From NCBI GenBank assembly GCA_900772035.1, contig CAAGQE010000058.1, positions 1 to 5,253 on the forward strand: DNA of 5,253 nt, written 5' to 3'. Origin of the DNA: Candidatus Gastranaerophilales bacterium (GTDB taxonomy: Bacteria; Cyanobacteriota; Vampirovibrionia; Gastranaerophilales; Gastranaerophilaceae). Positions 1 through 5,253 of this stretch are shown in pieces (the first letter of the stretch is position 1; each line of letters starts with the position of its first letter). The position numbers and the translations under genes were made by a program. The notes under the pieces were generated by a model. It did not search any database. It had not been told where the DNA came from and saw nothing but the letters and a program-made list of their open reading frames with translations.

Positions 1-570
1 AACGTAAGAATTTCACTCGTAGTATATGCAGACGGCGAAAAGAGATACATTTTGACACCGCACGGATTGAACGTAGGTGATACGATTGTATCAGGACCGA
101 ACGCAGACATTTTGACGGGAAACGCACTTCCTTTGGAAATGATTCCGTTAGGTACAATGGTACATTGCGTAGAACTTGAAGCAGGCAGAGGCGGCAAGAT
201 GGTAAGAACAGCCGGCGGTGCAGCACAATTGATGGCAAAAGAAGGTAACTACGTAACATTGAAATTAGCAAGCTCAGAAATGAGAATGGTAAGAAAAGAA
301 TGTTTAGCAACGGTAGGTACGCTCGGCAATGCTGAATTCAAGAACATGAAGATAGGTAAAGCAGGACGCACACGTTACTTAGGCGTAAGACCGACAGTCA
401 GAGGTGTAACAATGAACCCTTGCGATCACCCTCACGGTGGTGGTGAAGGTAAAACCGGCCCCGGCGGCAATCCTAAGACACCTTGGGGTAAACCGGCACT
501 CGGCATCAAGACAAGAAACAAGAAGAAATCTACTAACAAGTTAATTGTTAGAGGAAGAAAACGCGGATAA
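1..570 (+). CDS. rplB: 50S ribosomal protein L2, 3' part (5' end outside window)
   Basis: L2 is a primary 23S rRNA-binding protein needed for subunit association and for the peptidyl-transferase centre. The reading frame is open from base 1 and ends at TAA 568-570, giving 189 residues. By comparison with E. coli L2 about 87 N-terminal residues are missing, which would make a full protein of about 276 residues, normal for the family. The TTG at 52 is an internal codon, not the start: the upstream codons read [17 protein letters not shown], which matches the L2 core. Visible hallmarks are GVRPTVRG, then [13 protein letters not shown] (window residues about 138-150), and the basic tail ending [10 protein letters not shown]. 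The first His of DHPHGGG (bases 427-429) aligns with the histidine usually numbered 229 in E. coli, implicated in peptidyl-transferase function. The next gene, rpsS, follows after 11 bases. Identification is certain. Confidence 0.98.
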   Translation, partial: NVRISLVVYADGEKRYILTPHGLNVGDTIVSGPNADILTGNALPLEMIPLGTMVHCVELEAGRGGKMVRTAGGAAQLMAKEGNYVTLKLASSEMRMVRKECLATVGTLGNAEFKNMKIGKAGRTRYLGVRPTVRGVTMNPCDHPHGGGEGKTGPGGNPKTPWGKPALGIKTRNKKKSTNKLIVRGRKRG

Positions 571-581
571 GGAGAATATAA

Positions 582-866
582 ATGGCTCGTTCACTTAAAA
601 AAGGACCTTTTGTTCAACCTGCGCTTCAATCGAAAATCGAAAAAATGAATGCTGCCGGTGAAAAGAAAGTCGTAAAGACATGGTCCAGAGCATCAATGAT
701 AATTCCGGAAATGTTGGGACATACAATTGCTGTACACAACGGCAAAACTCATGTTCCGGTATATGTAACCGAACAAATGGTTGGACACAGACTTGGTGAA
801 TTTGCTCCGACCAGATTATTCAGAGGACACGCTGGTTCTCAAGATAAGACGGCAAAGAGGGGTTAA
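582..866 (+). CDS. rpsS: 30S ribosomal protein S19
   Basis: S19 sits in the head of the small subunit, pairs with S13, and contacts the A-site region and the intersubunit bridges. The product is 94 residues, standard for the family. It opens [11 protein letters not shown] (residues 1-11) and carries KTWSRASMI (32-40), [10 protein letters not shown] (46-55), [13 protein letters not shown] (57-69) and [13 protein letters not shown] (71-83), which together cover the conserved S19 fold. ATG 582 is chosen because GGAGA at 571-575 lies at normal spacing, directly behind the rplB stop, and because the protein start matches the family. It ends with TAA only two bases before rplV, which suggests coupled translation. 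The sequence resembles cyanobacterial S19, for example in HTIAVHNG and [13 protein letters not shown] segments. I see nothing odd in it. Confidence 0.98.
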   Translation: MARSLKKGPFVQPALQSKIEKMNAAGEKKVVKTWSRASMIIPEMLGHTIAVHNGKTHVPVYVTEQMVGHRLGEFAPTRLFRGHAGSQDKTAKRG

Positions 867-868
867 TC

Positions 869-1204
869 ATGGAATCAAAGTCAATACAAAAAGATATAAG
901 AATGCCCGCACGTAAATTACGCAGAGTAATTAACGTAGTACGTGGCAAATCGGTCACAGAAGCAAGAAAAATCTTAAAATTCATGCCCTATTTTGCGGCA
1001 AGAATGGTCGAAAAGAATTTGAATGCGGCAGTTGCAAACGCAGCTGAAAAATCCGGTATGACCGCAGAACAATTAAAAATTTCTGAAATATATGCGGATG
1101 AAAGCACAACTCTCAAAAGAGGAAAACCGAGAGCGCAAGGTAGAATTTACAAGCGTTTCAGACGTTCTTCACATTTGACAGTAAAAGTATCGGATAACAA
1201 ATAG
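869..1204 (+). CDS. rplV: 50S ribosomal protein L22
   Basis: L22 binds several 23S rRNA domains and sends a long beta-hairpin into the peptide exit tunnel, where macrolide-resistance changes and stalling-peptide contacts occur in other bacteria. The product is 111 residues, normal length. The core reads [19 protein letters not shown] (residues 10-28), then the helix with [14 protein letters not shown] (50-63). The hairpin region [12 protein letters not shown] (81-92) is intact with no insertion or deletion, and the C-terminal strand [10 protein letters not shown] (100-109) closes the fold. The start ATG 869 has an AGAGGGG Shine-Dalgarno sequence (856-862) inside the end of rpsS. The two genes are separated by only two bases (867-868), so translational coupling is likely. 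The stop is TAG, and its last two bases form part of the rpsC ribosome-binding site. Confidence 0.97.
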   Translation: MESKSIQKDIRMPARKLRRVINVVRGKSVTEARKILKFMPYFAARMVEKNLNAAVANAAEKSGMTAEQLKISEIYADESTTLKRGKPRAQGRIYKRFRRSSHLTVKVSDNK

Positions 1205-1209
1205 GAGAA
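1203..1209 (+). promoter_or_regulatory. Shine-Dalgarno sequence fixing the GTG start of rpsC
   Basis: AGGAGAA lies five bases before GTG 1215 and overlaps the rplV stop codon TAG (1202-1204). No ATG nearby would give the invariant MGQK start of S3, so this site decides the non-ATG start. The overlap with the upstream stop suggests that ribosomes ending on rplV can restart on rpsC. Confidence 0.8.
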
Positions 1210-1214
1210 AAATC

Positions 1215-1964
1215 GTGGGACAAAAGACACATCCGACAGGATTTCGAGTAGGCATAATTCAACCGTGGTCAAGCACATGGTATGCAAAGAAAAGCAATTA
1301 TCCGGAATTTTTAGTCGAAGACGCAAAAATCAGAAAATTTATTAAGAAGAAATTATACACAGCAGGCGTAGCAAAAATTCTTATCGCAAGAAAAGCTACA
1401 AACATTGTTGTAACGGTAGCAACAGCAAAACCCGGTATCGTAGTCGGCAGAGGCGGACAAGGTATCGAAGAATTGAAGGCTTCAGTATCGAAGTTGGTTG
1501 GCAAACCTGTTTCAATTGATGTAGTAGAAGTTGCAAGAATTGATGCAGATGCACAATTGGCGGCAGAATCTGTTGCACTCCAACTTGAAAAACGTATTGC
1601 ATTCAGAAGAGCAATGAAGCAAGTAATGCAAAGAACGATGAGAGCAGGCGTGCAAGGTATCAAAGTTATGGTATCAGGCAGACTCGGCGGAGCTGAAATT
1701 GCAAGAAGCGAATGGGCTAAAGAAGGCAGAATTCCGCTTCAAACCCTCAGAGCTGATGTTGATTACGGATTTGCGGAAGCAGATACGATGATGGGCAAAA
1801 TCGGCGTAAAAGTTTGGGTATTCAAAGGTGATTTGATGCCCGGTGAAACAGCGGATATGAACATCAAAACAAAGAAAACTTCACAACAAGGACGTTCAGA
1901 AGACAGACCTGTTGGCAGAAGAAGAAAAAGATCAGCAGCTAAAACTGAAGAAGTTAGCGAATAG
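1215..1964 (+). CDS. rpsC: 30S ribosomal protein S3 (GTG start)
   Basis: S3 lines the mRNA entry channel of the small subunit and, with S4 and S5, contributes to helicase activity. The product is 249 residues, slightly longer than the 233 of E. coli because of its tail. It starts [14 protein letters not shown], the invariant S3 N-terminus. The type-2 KH domain holds the GxxG loop as GRGG (residues 78-81) within [22 protein letters not shown] (130-135) places Arg131, Arg132 and Lys135 where E. coli S3 has its mRNA-unwinding residues. The C-terminal domain has [11 protein letters not shown] (154-164), TLRADVDYG (178-186) and GVKVWVFKG (197-205). Residues from about 212 on form a low-complexity basic tail ending in acidic residues, a variable region in the family. 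The GTG start is supported by AGGAGAA at 1203-1209 and by the N-terminal match. A second in-frame TAG follows at 1968-1970. Confidence 0.98.
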   Translation: MGQKTHPTGFRVGIIQPWSSTWYAKKSNYPEFLVEDAKIRKFIKKKLYTAGVAKILIARKATNIVVTVATAKPGIVVGRGGQGIEELKASVSKLVGKPVSIDVVEVARIDADAQLAAESVALQLEKRIAFRRAMKQVMQRTMRAGVQGIKVMVSGRLGGAEIARSEWAKEGRIPLQTLRADVDYGFAEADTMMGKIGVKVWVFKGDLMPGETADMNIKTKKTSQQGRSEDRPVGRRRKRSAAKTEEVSE

Positions 1965-1979
1965 TACTAGGAAACAATC

Positions 1980-1986
1980 AGGAGCG
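1980..1986 (+). promoter_or_regulatory. Shine-Dalgarno sequence deciding the rplP start
   Basis: AGGAGCG is followed after seven bases by ATG 1994. A second in-frame ATG lies at 2000, but it is about 15 bases from the GGAG core. The spacing favours 1994, which also gives the family-typical start MLxPK. Confidence 0.75.
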
Positions 1987-1993
1987 AACAATT

Positions 1994-2398
1994 ATGTTAA
2001 TGCCCAAAAAGACGAAATATCGTAAAAGAATGAAAGGCAGAATGACAGGTTCTGAAACAAGAGGAACGGAACTTGAATTCGGCACATACGGTCTGCAAGC
2101 ATGCGAACCTGCGTGGATTACAAGCAGACAAATAGAAGCGGCAAGACGTGCTATGACAAGAGAAATCAAAAGAGGCGGAAACGTCTGGATTAAGATTTTC
2201 CCTGACAAACCGATTACGGCAAAACCTGCTGAAACTCGTATGGGTAAAGGTAAAGGTAGTCCGGAATACTGGGTAGCGGTAGTTAAGCCTGGAAGAATTC
2301 TCTTTGAAATCGAATATTCATCGAGAGACACAGCAGTTCATGCACTTGAACTTGCAGCTCAAAAACTTCCTATCAAAGTAAAAGTAGTTGAAAAATAA
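1994..2398 (+). CDS. rplP: 50S ribosomal protein L16
   Basis: L16 sits near the A-site tRNA elbow and the peptidyl-transferase centre and is assembled late into the large subunit. The product is 134 residues (E. coli 136). The start [17 protein letters not shown] matches the usual MLxPKRxKxRK opening, so ATG 1994 is preferred over ATG 2000. The middle shows [20 protein letters not shown] (residues 38-57), then [11 protein letters not shown] (65-75) and [22 protein letters not shown] (80-101). Arg82 aligns with E. coli Arg81, the residue hydroxylated by YcfD there; whether this organism modifies it cannot be seen. The segments [22 protein letters not shown] and [12 protein letters not shown] closely resemble cyanobacterial and plastid L16, and are the strongest lineage signal in the S10 half. 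The gap from rpsC is 29 bases. Confidence 0.98.
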   Translation: MLMPKKTKYRKRMKGRMTGSETRGTELEFGTYGLQACEPAWITSRQIEAARRAMTREIKRGGNVWIKIFPDKPITAKPAETRMGKGKGSPEYWVAVVKPGRILFEIEYSSRDTAVHALELAAQKLPIKVKVVEK

Positions 2399-2409
2399 GG
2401 TATCGAACG

Positions 2410-2598
2410 ATGAAATTAGAAGAAATGCGCGAAAAAACGGTTGAAGAACTTAAAGCCGCAGTAGTTGATTCAAAGAAACAACTTTTCGACTTGAGAGTTC
2501 AAAAATCGTTGAATAAGCTCGAAAACACCGCTCAAATCGGTAAGATTAAGCGAGAAATCGCTCAAATGAAGACCGTAATTAACGAAAAAGCGGAATAG
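2410..2598 (+). CDS. rpmC: 50S ribosomal protein L29
   Basis: L29 is a small helical protein on the solvent side of the large subunit near the tunnel exit, next to L23, where nascent-chain factors dock. The product is 62 residues, ordinary for the family (E. coli 63). It has the two long helices of the L29 hairpin: MREKTVEELKAAVVDSKKQLF in the first, then LRVQKSLNKLENTAQIGKIK (residues 28-47, the conserved turn and second-helix start) and an acidic-basic tail ending NEKAE. ATG 2410 is the only start giving the family N-terminus. Its ribosome-binding site is the weakest in the window: AAGG at 2397-2400, overlapping the rplP stop. The 11-base gap suggests that translation depends on coupling to rplP. 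The stop is TAG. Confidence 0.95.
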   Translation: MKLEEMREKTVEELKAAVVDSKKQLFDLRVQKSLNKLENTAQIGKIKREIAQMKTVINEKAE

Positions 2599-2625
2599 TT
2601 AGAACAAACAGAAGAGGTTTATAAA

Positions 2626-2871
2626 ATGCCTAAAAAGGAAAAACAAGGTACAGTTGTCAGCAACAAATGCGATAAAACAGTAGTTGTAAAAGTTGCAGAA
2701 TACAACCAACACCCTAAATATAAGAAAATCATCGAAACGATGAAGCACTACAAAGCACACGATGCGGAAAACACATGCAAAGAAGGCGACGTAGTAAGAA
2801 TCGTTGAGACAAGACCGATTTCAGCAGACAAACGTTGGGTTGTTGCTGAAGTTGTAGAAACAGCGAAATAG
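2626..2871 (+). CDS. rpsQ: 30S ribosomal protein S17
   Basis: S17 is an OB-fold primary binder of the 5' domain of 16S rRNA and helps early assembly of the small subunit. The product is 81 residues (E. coli 84). The sequence reads [18 protein letters not shown] (residues 6-23), followed by [18 protein letters not shown] (29-46) and [18 protein letters not shown] (54-71), the standard S17 signature order. ATG 2626 follows AGAGG at 2613-2617 with normal spacing. In the E. coli arrangement this is the last gene of the S10 operon. Here the next gene, rplN, follows after 30 bases with no terminator-like hairpin, so S10 and spc genes are probably read as one transcript. The stop is TAG. Confidence 0.97.
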   Translation: MPKKEKQGTVVSNKCDKTVVVKVAEYNQHPKYKKIIETMKHYKAHDAENTCKEGDVVRIVETRPISADKRWVVAEVVETAK

Positions 2872-2901
2872 GCAGTTTTTGCTAAATAAAGGATAAGTAA
2901 A

Positions 2902-3270
2902 ATGATACAACAGGAAACAAGATTACAAGTTGCGGACAATACAGGTGCAAAGGAACTTCTTTGCATTAGAGTATTGGGCAGTTCAAATAAGAAATTCGCT
3001 TATGTTGGCGACGTAATCATTGCTGCAGTTAAAGATGCAACACCTAACATGACGGTTAAAAAGTCAGATGTAGTTAGAGCAGTTGTTGTAAGAACTAAGC
3101 ATGATATCAAACGTGCAGACGGCTCAGTCATCAGATTTGACGAAAACGCTGCCGTAATCATCAACAAAGACGGTAACCCCAGAGGAACTCGTGTTTTCGG
3201 ACCGGTTGCTCGTGAGCTCAGAGAAAAGAACTTCATGAAGATTATTTCTCTTGCTCCGGAAGTTATTTAG
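2902..3270 (+). CDS. rplN: 50S ribosomal protein L14
   Basis: L14 is a beta-barrel 23S rRNA-binding protein at the subunit interface (bridges with 16S helix 14) and the site where the silencing factor RsfS binds in other bacteria. The product is 122 residues, exactly the usual length. It begins [26 protein letters not shown] (residues 1-26), continues [15 protein letters not shown] (36-50) and [13 protein letters not shown] (53-65), then [12 protein letters not shown] (77-88) and [21 protein letters not shown] (91-111), ending SLAPEVI. AAAGGA (2888-2893) is eight bases before ATG 2902. [21 protein letters not shown] and the C-terminal [15 protein letters not shown] are very close to the cyanobacterial form. 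It heads the spc half of the cluster. The stop TAG overlaps the rplX Shine-Dalgarno sequence. Confidence 0.98.
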   Translation: MIQQETRLQVADNTGAKELLCIRVLGSSNKKFAYVGDVIIAAVKDATPNMTVKKSDVVRAVVVRTKHDIKRADGSVIRFDENAAVIINKDGNPRGTRVFGPVARELREKNFMKIISLAPEVI

Positions 3271-3282
3271 GAAGGCAACAAA

Positions 3283-3630
3283 ATGAGAAGAAAAAAACAA
3301 GTTGAAGAACACAATATTCACGTAAGAACCGGCGACAAAGTAGTTGTTGTGTCAGGTAAAGATAAGGGTAACACCGGAAACGTAAAAAAAGTTATCACAT
3401 CAGAAAACAAGGTACTTGTTGAAGGTGTAAATATGATAACGAAGGCACAAAAGCCGAACCCGATGGCAGGCATTCAAGGCGGACTTGTTAAGAAGGAAGC
3501 AGCGATTGACTCATCGAAGGTAATGCTTTTCTGCCCTGCTTGCAACAAAGCAACAAGAATCAAAAATGAAGTCAAGGACGGAAAAAAAGTTCGTGTTTGC
3601 AAACATTGCGGCGAAACATTAGACGTATAA
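3283..3630 (+). CDS. rplX: 50S ribosomal protein L24 with C-terminal zinc ribbon
   Basis: L24 is an assembly-initiating protein that binds the 5' end region of 23S rRNA and lies near the tunnel exit. The product is 115 residues (E. coli 104). The KOW segment is HVRTGDKVVVVSGKDKGNTG (residues 13-32), followed by VLVEGVNMITKAQKP (44-58), GGLVKKEAAIDSSKVMLF (66-83) and DGKKVRV (99-105). Two CxxC pairs, Cys84/Cys87 (CPAC) and Cys106/Cys109 (CKHC), flank the last strands and look like an intact zinc ribbon. E. coli and B. subtilis L24 lack these cysteines, but other bacterial L24 proteins have them. ATG 3283 follows AGGAAGG at 3269-3275, which overlaps the rplN stop. After its TAA comes the longest gap of the window, 65 bases before the preferred rplE start. 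Confidence 0.97.
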   Translation: MRRKKQVEEHNIHVRTGDKVVVVSGKDKGNTGNVKKVITSENKVLVEGVNMITKAQKPNPMAGIQGGLVKKEAAIDSSKVMLFCPACNKATRIKNEVKDGKKVRVCKHCGETLDV

Positions 3631-3645
3631 CTTAATAAAGTATGG

Positions 3646-3673
3646 ACATCTTGTCATGTTTGGGCGAAGATGT
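3646..3673 (+). other. Weak inverted repeat in the rplX-rplE spacer
   Basis: ACATCTT at 3646-3652 and AAGATGT at 3667-3673 are perfect reverse complements, giving a possible 7-bp, mostly A-U stem with a 14-base loop. There is no U run after it, so it is not a terminator. It lies in the largest gap of the window, just upstream of rplE, the general place where S8 represses the spc operon in E. coli. The arm ACAT could instead pair with ATGT at 3656-3659. The stem is weak and could be chance; a regulatory role is only a guess. Confidence 0.25.
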
Positions 3674-3683
3674 ATTCTACGAA

Positions 3684-3688
3684 AAGGA
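3684..3688 (+). promoter_or_regulatory. Shine-Dalgarno sequence deciding the rplE start
   Basis: AAGGA sits seven bases before ATG 3696. The longer in-frame option, ATG 3642, has no purine-rich anti-16S match in front of it (it is preceded by AACTTAATAAAGT). The site therefore places the L5 start at 3696. Confidence 0.7.
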
Positions 3689-3695
3689 AAGAAAA

Positions 3696-4247
3696 ATGAC
3701 AACAGTAACTAAAAGTTTAAGAAAAAAGTATGATGAAGAAGTTATTGATGCGTTGAAAAACGAATTCAAATACTCAAACGTTCATCAAATCCCTAAACTC
3801 AATAAAATTGTTATCAATATGGGTGTAGGTGAAGCATGCCACAACTCAAAACTTGCAGAACTTATCGTTAAGCAATTGACGAAGATTGCAGGTCAAAAGG
3901 CTGTAGCAACAAAAGCGAAGAAATCAATCGCAGCATTCAAATTGAGAGAAGGCATGCCGGTAGGTTGCATGGTTACTCTCAGAGGCGAAAGAATGTATGA
4001 TTTCCTTCAAAAATTAATATGTGTAGTTCTTCCGAGAATCAGAGACTTCAGAGGTATCAGCTCAAAGTCATTTGACGGCAGAGGAAACTATACACTTGGT
4101 TTAAAAGAGCAATCATTATTCCCTGAAATCAACTACGATGAAATCGAAACGGTTTTAGGTATGAACATATCAATTATTACAACGGCAAACACAGATGAAG
4201 AAGGCAGAGCGCTTTTGAAATATCTCGGAATGCCGTTTAAGAAATAA
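3696..4247 (+). CDS. rplE: 50S ribosomal protein L5
   Basis: L5 binds 5S rRNA in the central protuberance and touches the P-site tRNA and S13. From ATG 3696 the product is 183 residues, close to the 179 of E. coli and B. subtilis, and starts [20 protein letters not shown] like the family. The frame stays open back to ATG 3642, but those extra 18 residues match nothing I know and lack a ribosome-binding site. Conserved blocks are [16 protein letters not shown] (residues 32-47), [21 protein letters not shown] (66-86), [12 protein letters not shown] (93-104), [24 protein letters not shown] (112-135) and FPEINYDEI (142-150). The end, [23 protein letters not shown], resembles the cyanobacterial form. 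In E. coli, S8 regulates the spc operon at the start of this gene. A tandem stop TAATAA (4245-4250) leads into the S14 ribosome-binding site. Confidence 0.96.
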   Translation: MTTVTKSLRKKYDEEVIDALKNEFKYSNVHQIPKLNKIVINMGVGEACHNSKLAELIVKQLTKIAGQKAVATKAKKSIAAFKLREGMPVGCMVTLRGERMYDFLQKLICVVLPRIRDFRGISSKSFDGRGNYTLGLKEQSLFPEINYDEIETVLGMNISIITTANTDEEGRALLKYLGMPFKK

Positions 4248-4248
4248 T

Positions 4249-4255
4249 AAAGGAG
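4249..4255 (+). promoter_or_regulatory. Shine-Dalgarno sequence fixing the GTG start of the S14 gene
   Basis: AAAGGAG ends six bases before GTG 4262. The GTG gives MAKKSM, the standard S14 opening; starting at the later ATG 4277 would remove MAKKS. The site overlaps the second codon of the rplE tandem stop. Confidence 0.75.
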
Positions 4256-4261
4256 CGAATT

Positions 4262-4468
4262 GTGGCTAAAAAATCTATGATCAATAAAGAAGCAAAAAGA
4301 GAAGCACTCGCAGCTGCAGGAAAATATCCTAAAGTAAGATTGCACAACAGATGCTCTGTTTGCGGAAGACCTCACGGATTTCACAGAGACTTTGGTCTTT
4401 GCAGAATTCACTTGAGAGAATTGGCTCACAAAGGATTATTACCCGGCGTAACAAAAGCAAGTTGGTAG
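4262..4468 (+). CDS. rpsZ: 30S ribosomal protein S14, short zinc type (Cys3His variant)
   Basis: S14 belongs to the head of the small subunit, beside S3, S10 and S19, and is assembled late. The product is 68 residues, between the classic zinc type (61) and the long zinc-free type (about 89-101). It opens [20 protein letters not shown], then [20 protein letters not shown] (residues 26-45), [13 protein letters not shown] (46-58) and the invariant end PGVTKASW. The metal motif is C31xxC34-x12-C47xxH50: three cysteines and a histidine where the common zinc type has a fourth cysteine. Histidine is a good zinc ligand, so a working site is likely. About seven residues are added before the first cysteine compared with 61-residue forms. 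The GTG start is supported by the preceding AAAGGAG. The gene ends TAG followed directly by TAA. It could equally be named rpsN; the zinc-type label is inferred from motif and length. Confidence 0.95.
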   Translation: MAKKSMINKEAKREALAAAGKYPKVRLHNRCSVCGRPHGFHRDFGLCRIHLRELAHKGLLPGVTKASW

Positions 4469-4514
4469 TAAGACCTTATCGTTTCATCAAGACAATGAGA
4501 AAAGGAAATTATAA

Positions 4515-4910
4515 ATGAATACAGATCCGATAGCAGATATGCTTACAAGAATCAGAAATGCAAACGTAGTTTCTCACAAGGAAGTTGAAATGCCCTCATC
4601 GAAACTTAAAGTTGAACTTGCAAAACTTTTGAAGGACGAAGGCTACATTTCTGATTACTCAGTAAAAGAAGTCGGTAAGTTCAATGTTTTGAACGTTGTA
4701 CTCAAATACGACGCACAAAACAATCCGGTAATCACGAACCTCCAAAGAGTTTCAAAACCCGGTTTGAGAACTTATTCAAAGGCTAAAAACATTCCGCAAG
4801 TATTGGGCGGTATGGGAATTGCAGTTGTCAGCACAAGCAAAGGATTGCTTACTGACAGAAAAGCAAGAAAAGAAAACGTCGGCGGCGAAGTAGTTTGCTA
4901 CGTATGGTAG
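4515..4910 (+). CDS. rpsH: 30S ribosomal protein S8
   Basis: S8 is a primary binder of the 16S central domain (helix 21). In E. coli it also represses translation of the spc operon by binding mRNA near the L5 start. The product is 131 residues (E. coli 130). It begins [19 protein letters not shown] and contains [12 protein letters not shown] (residues 37-48), [13 protein letters not shown] (76-88), [20 protein letters not shown] (93-112) and [19 protein letters not shown] (113-131). The STSKG loop (106-110) and GGE.VCYVW end are the main rRNA-binding hallmarks and are intact. The final Trp is common in cyanobacterial S8. ATG 4515 follows AAAGGA at 4501-4506 with normal spacing. The 46-base gap after the S14 gene shows no clear structure. 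It ends with tandem TAG TAG (4908-4913). Confidence 0.98.
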   Translation: MNTDPIADMLTRIRNANVVSHKEVEMPSSKLKVELAKLLKDEGYISDYSVKEVGKFNVLNVVLKYDAQNNPVITNLQRVSKPGLRTYSKAKNIPQVLGGMGIAVVSTSKGLLTDRKARKENVGGEVVCYVW

Positions 4911-4955
4911 TAGGGCTGTCGAAAAGATACAATTGACAAAACGGAGATAAAAATA

Positions 4956-5253
4956 ATGTCACGTATAGGAAAATTACCGATTGAGATACCTGCAGGCGTG
5001 GAAGTCAAGATTGAAGGACACACAGTTACTGCGAAAGGTCCGTTGGGAACAGAAACAGTTACTTTGAGACCGGAACTTTCGGTTGCACAAGAAGGCAACA
5101 CGGTTGTAGTAACAAGAAACAACGATGATAGAAAATCACGTTCATTGCACGGTTTGTCGAGAACACTCGTAGCAAATGCAATTCACGGGGTTAAAACAGG
5201 TTTTGAAAAGAACCTTGAAATCGTTGGTGTAGGTTACAGAGCAGCAATGCAAG
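4956..5253 (+). CDS. rplF: 50S ribosomal protein L6, 5' part (3' end outside window)
   Basis: L6 binds 23S rRNA near the sarcin-ricin loop and the factor-binding site of the large subunit. The frame is open from ATG 4956 to the window end, giving 99 complete codons of an expected 175-180. The start [21 protein letters not shown] (residues 1-21) is the standard L6 opening. It is followed by [14 protein letters not shown] (24-37), then [19 protein letters not shown] (61-79) and [16 protein letters not shown] (81-96), the end of the first L6 repeat domain and the start of the second. GGAG at 4943-4946 is nine bases before the start. The gap from rpsH is 45 bases and shows no promoter or terminator I trust. 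The canonical order predicts rplR (L18) and rpsE (S5) just beyond the window. Confidence 0.97.
   Translation, partial: MSRIGKLPIEIPAGVEVKIEGHTVTAKGPLGTETVTLRPELSVAQEGNTVVVTRNNDDRKSRSLHGLSRTLVANAIHGVKTGFEKNLEIVGVGYRAAMQ

Noticed and set aside
52..570. TTG 52 as the start of a 172-residue protein.
   Set aside because: The frame is open upstream to base 1 and codes conserved L2 residues, so TTG 52 is an internal leucine codon.
1298..1663. Minus-strand open frames of 121 and 68 residues opposite rpsC.
   Set aside because: They lie wholly antisense to a clear S3 gene, have no ribosome-binding site or family match, and arise from the purine-rich coding strand.
1978..2331. Minus-strand open frame of 117 residues opposite rplP; similar ones opposite rpsQ, rplN, rplE and rplF.
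   Set aside because: The hydrophobic look comes from reading lysine/glutamate-rich genes backwards. Each is fully covered by a certain + strand ribosomal-protein gene.
2872..2886. GGCAGTTTTTGCT after rpsQ as a terminator.
   Set aside because: Only GCA/TGC can pair, three base pairs, and the T run lies inside the would-be loop. It is not a terminator.
4469..4514. The 46-base S14-S8 gap as a structured or regulatory element.
   Set aside because: Apart from the second stop TAA and the AAAGGA ribosome-binding site, I found no inverted repeat longer than chance and no promoter.
4933..4967. TTGACA upstream of rplF as a possible -35 box of an internal promoter.
   Set aside because: The nearest TAAAAAT-like stretch begins only about nine bases downstream, and no -10 box lies at 16-18 bases. 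An AT-rich purine-heavy gap gives such matches by chance.
1..5253. A hidden mobile element, toxin-antitoxin pair, CRISPR or other novel system.
   Set aside because: Every gap is 65 bases or less and every gene is a recognised ribosomal protein in canonical order; there are no direct repeats or foreign genes.

Overview
The window is a typical bacterial ribosomal-protein cluster: the back half of the S10 operon running directly into the front half of the spc operon. All thirteen genes are on the + strand. The order is rplB (3' part), rpsS, rplV, rpsC, rplP, rpmC, rpsQ, rplN, rplX, rplE, rpsZ/rpsN (zinc-type S14), rpsH and rplF (5' part). Both end genes are cut by the window edges; everything between them is intact. 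About 92% of the sequence is coding, gaps are 2 to 65 bases, and nearly every gene has a readable Shine-Dalgarno sequence. I see no terminator, convincing internal promoter, mobile element, tRNA, CRISPR or foreign gene, so the block probably lies inside one long polycistronic transcript whose promoter is upstream of the window.

Organism: the proteins look like the Cyanobacteriota lineage. L16 carries '[12 protein letters not shown]' and '[11 protein letters not shown]...[14 protein letters not shown]'. L14 carries '[21 protein letters not shown]' and '[18 protein letters not shown]'. L5 ends '[22 protein letters not shown]', S8 ends 'CYVW', and S3 has a [10 protein letters not shown] loop. 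All of these match the cyanobacterial versions as I remember them. However, a short zinc-type S14 gene sits between L5 and S8, where photosynthetic cyanobacteria usually have none. L24 also has a four-cysteine zinc ribbon, and the DNA is fairly AT-rich with arginine coded mainly by AGA. My best inference is a non-photosynthetic relative (Vampirovibrionia/Melainabacteria type). This rests on remembered family sequences, not a search.

Layout: bases 1-1964 encode L2, S19, L22 and S3 (L2 peptidyl-transferase neighbourhood, S19 head of the small subunit, L22 exit tunnel, S3 mRNA entry). Bases 1994-2871 encode L16, L29 and S17, the end of the S10 operon in the E. coli sense. Bases 2902-5253 encode L14, L24, L5, S14, S8 and L6, the start of the spc operon. 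The S17-L14 junction, where E. coli has a promoter, holds only 30 bases and no visible promoter. The longest gap (65 bases) is between L24 and L5, the region where S8 feedback acts in E. coli, and it contains a weak inverted repeat.

I did not find an undescribed system here. The points worth a second look are small: a Cys3His zinc site in a 68-residue S14, the S14 gene's position, the L24 zinc ribbon, stop-codon habits (TAG dominant, TGA absent, several tandem stops) and the L24-L5 spacer.
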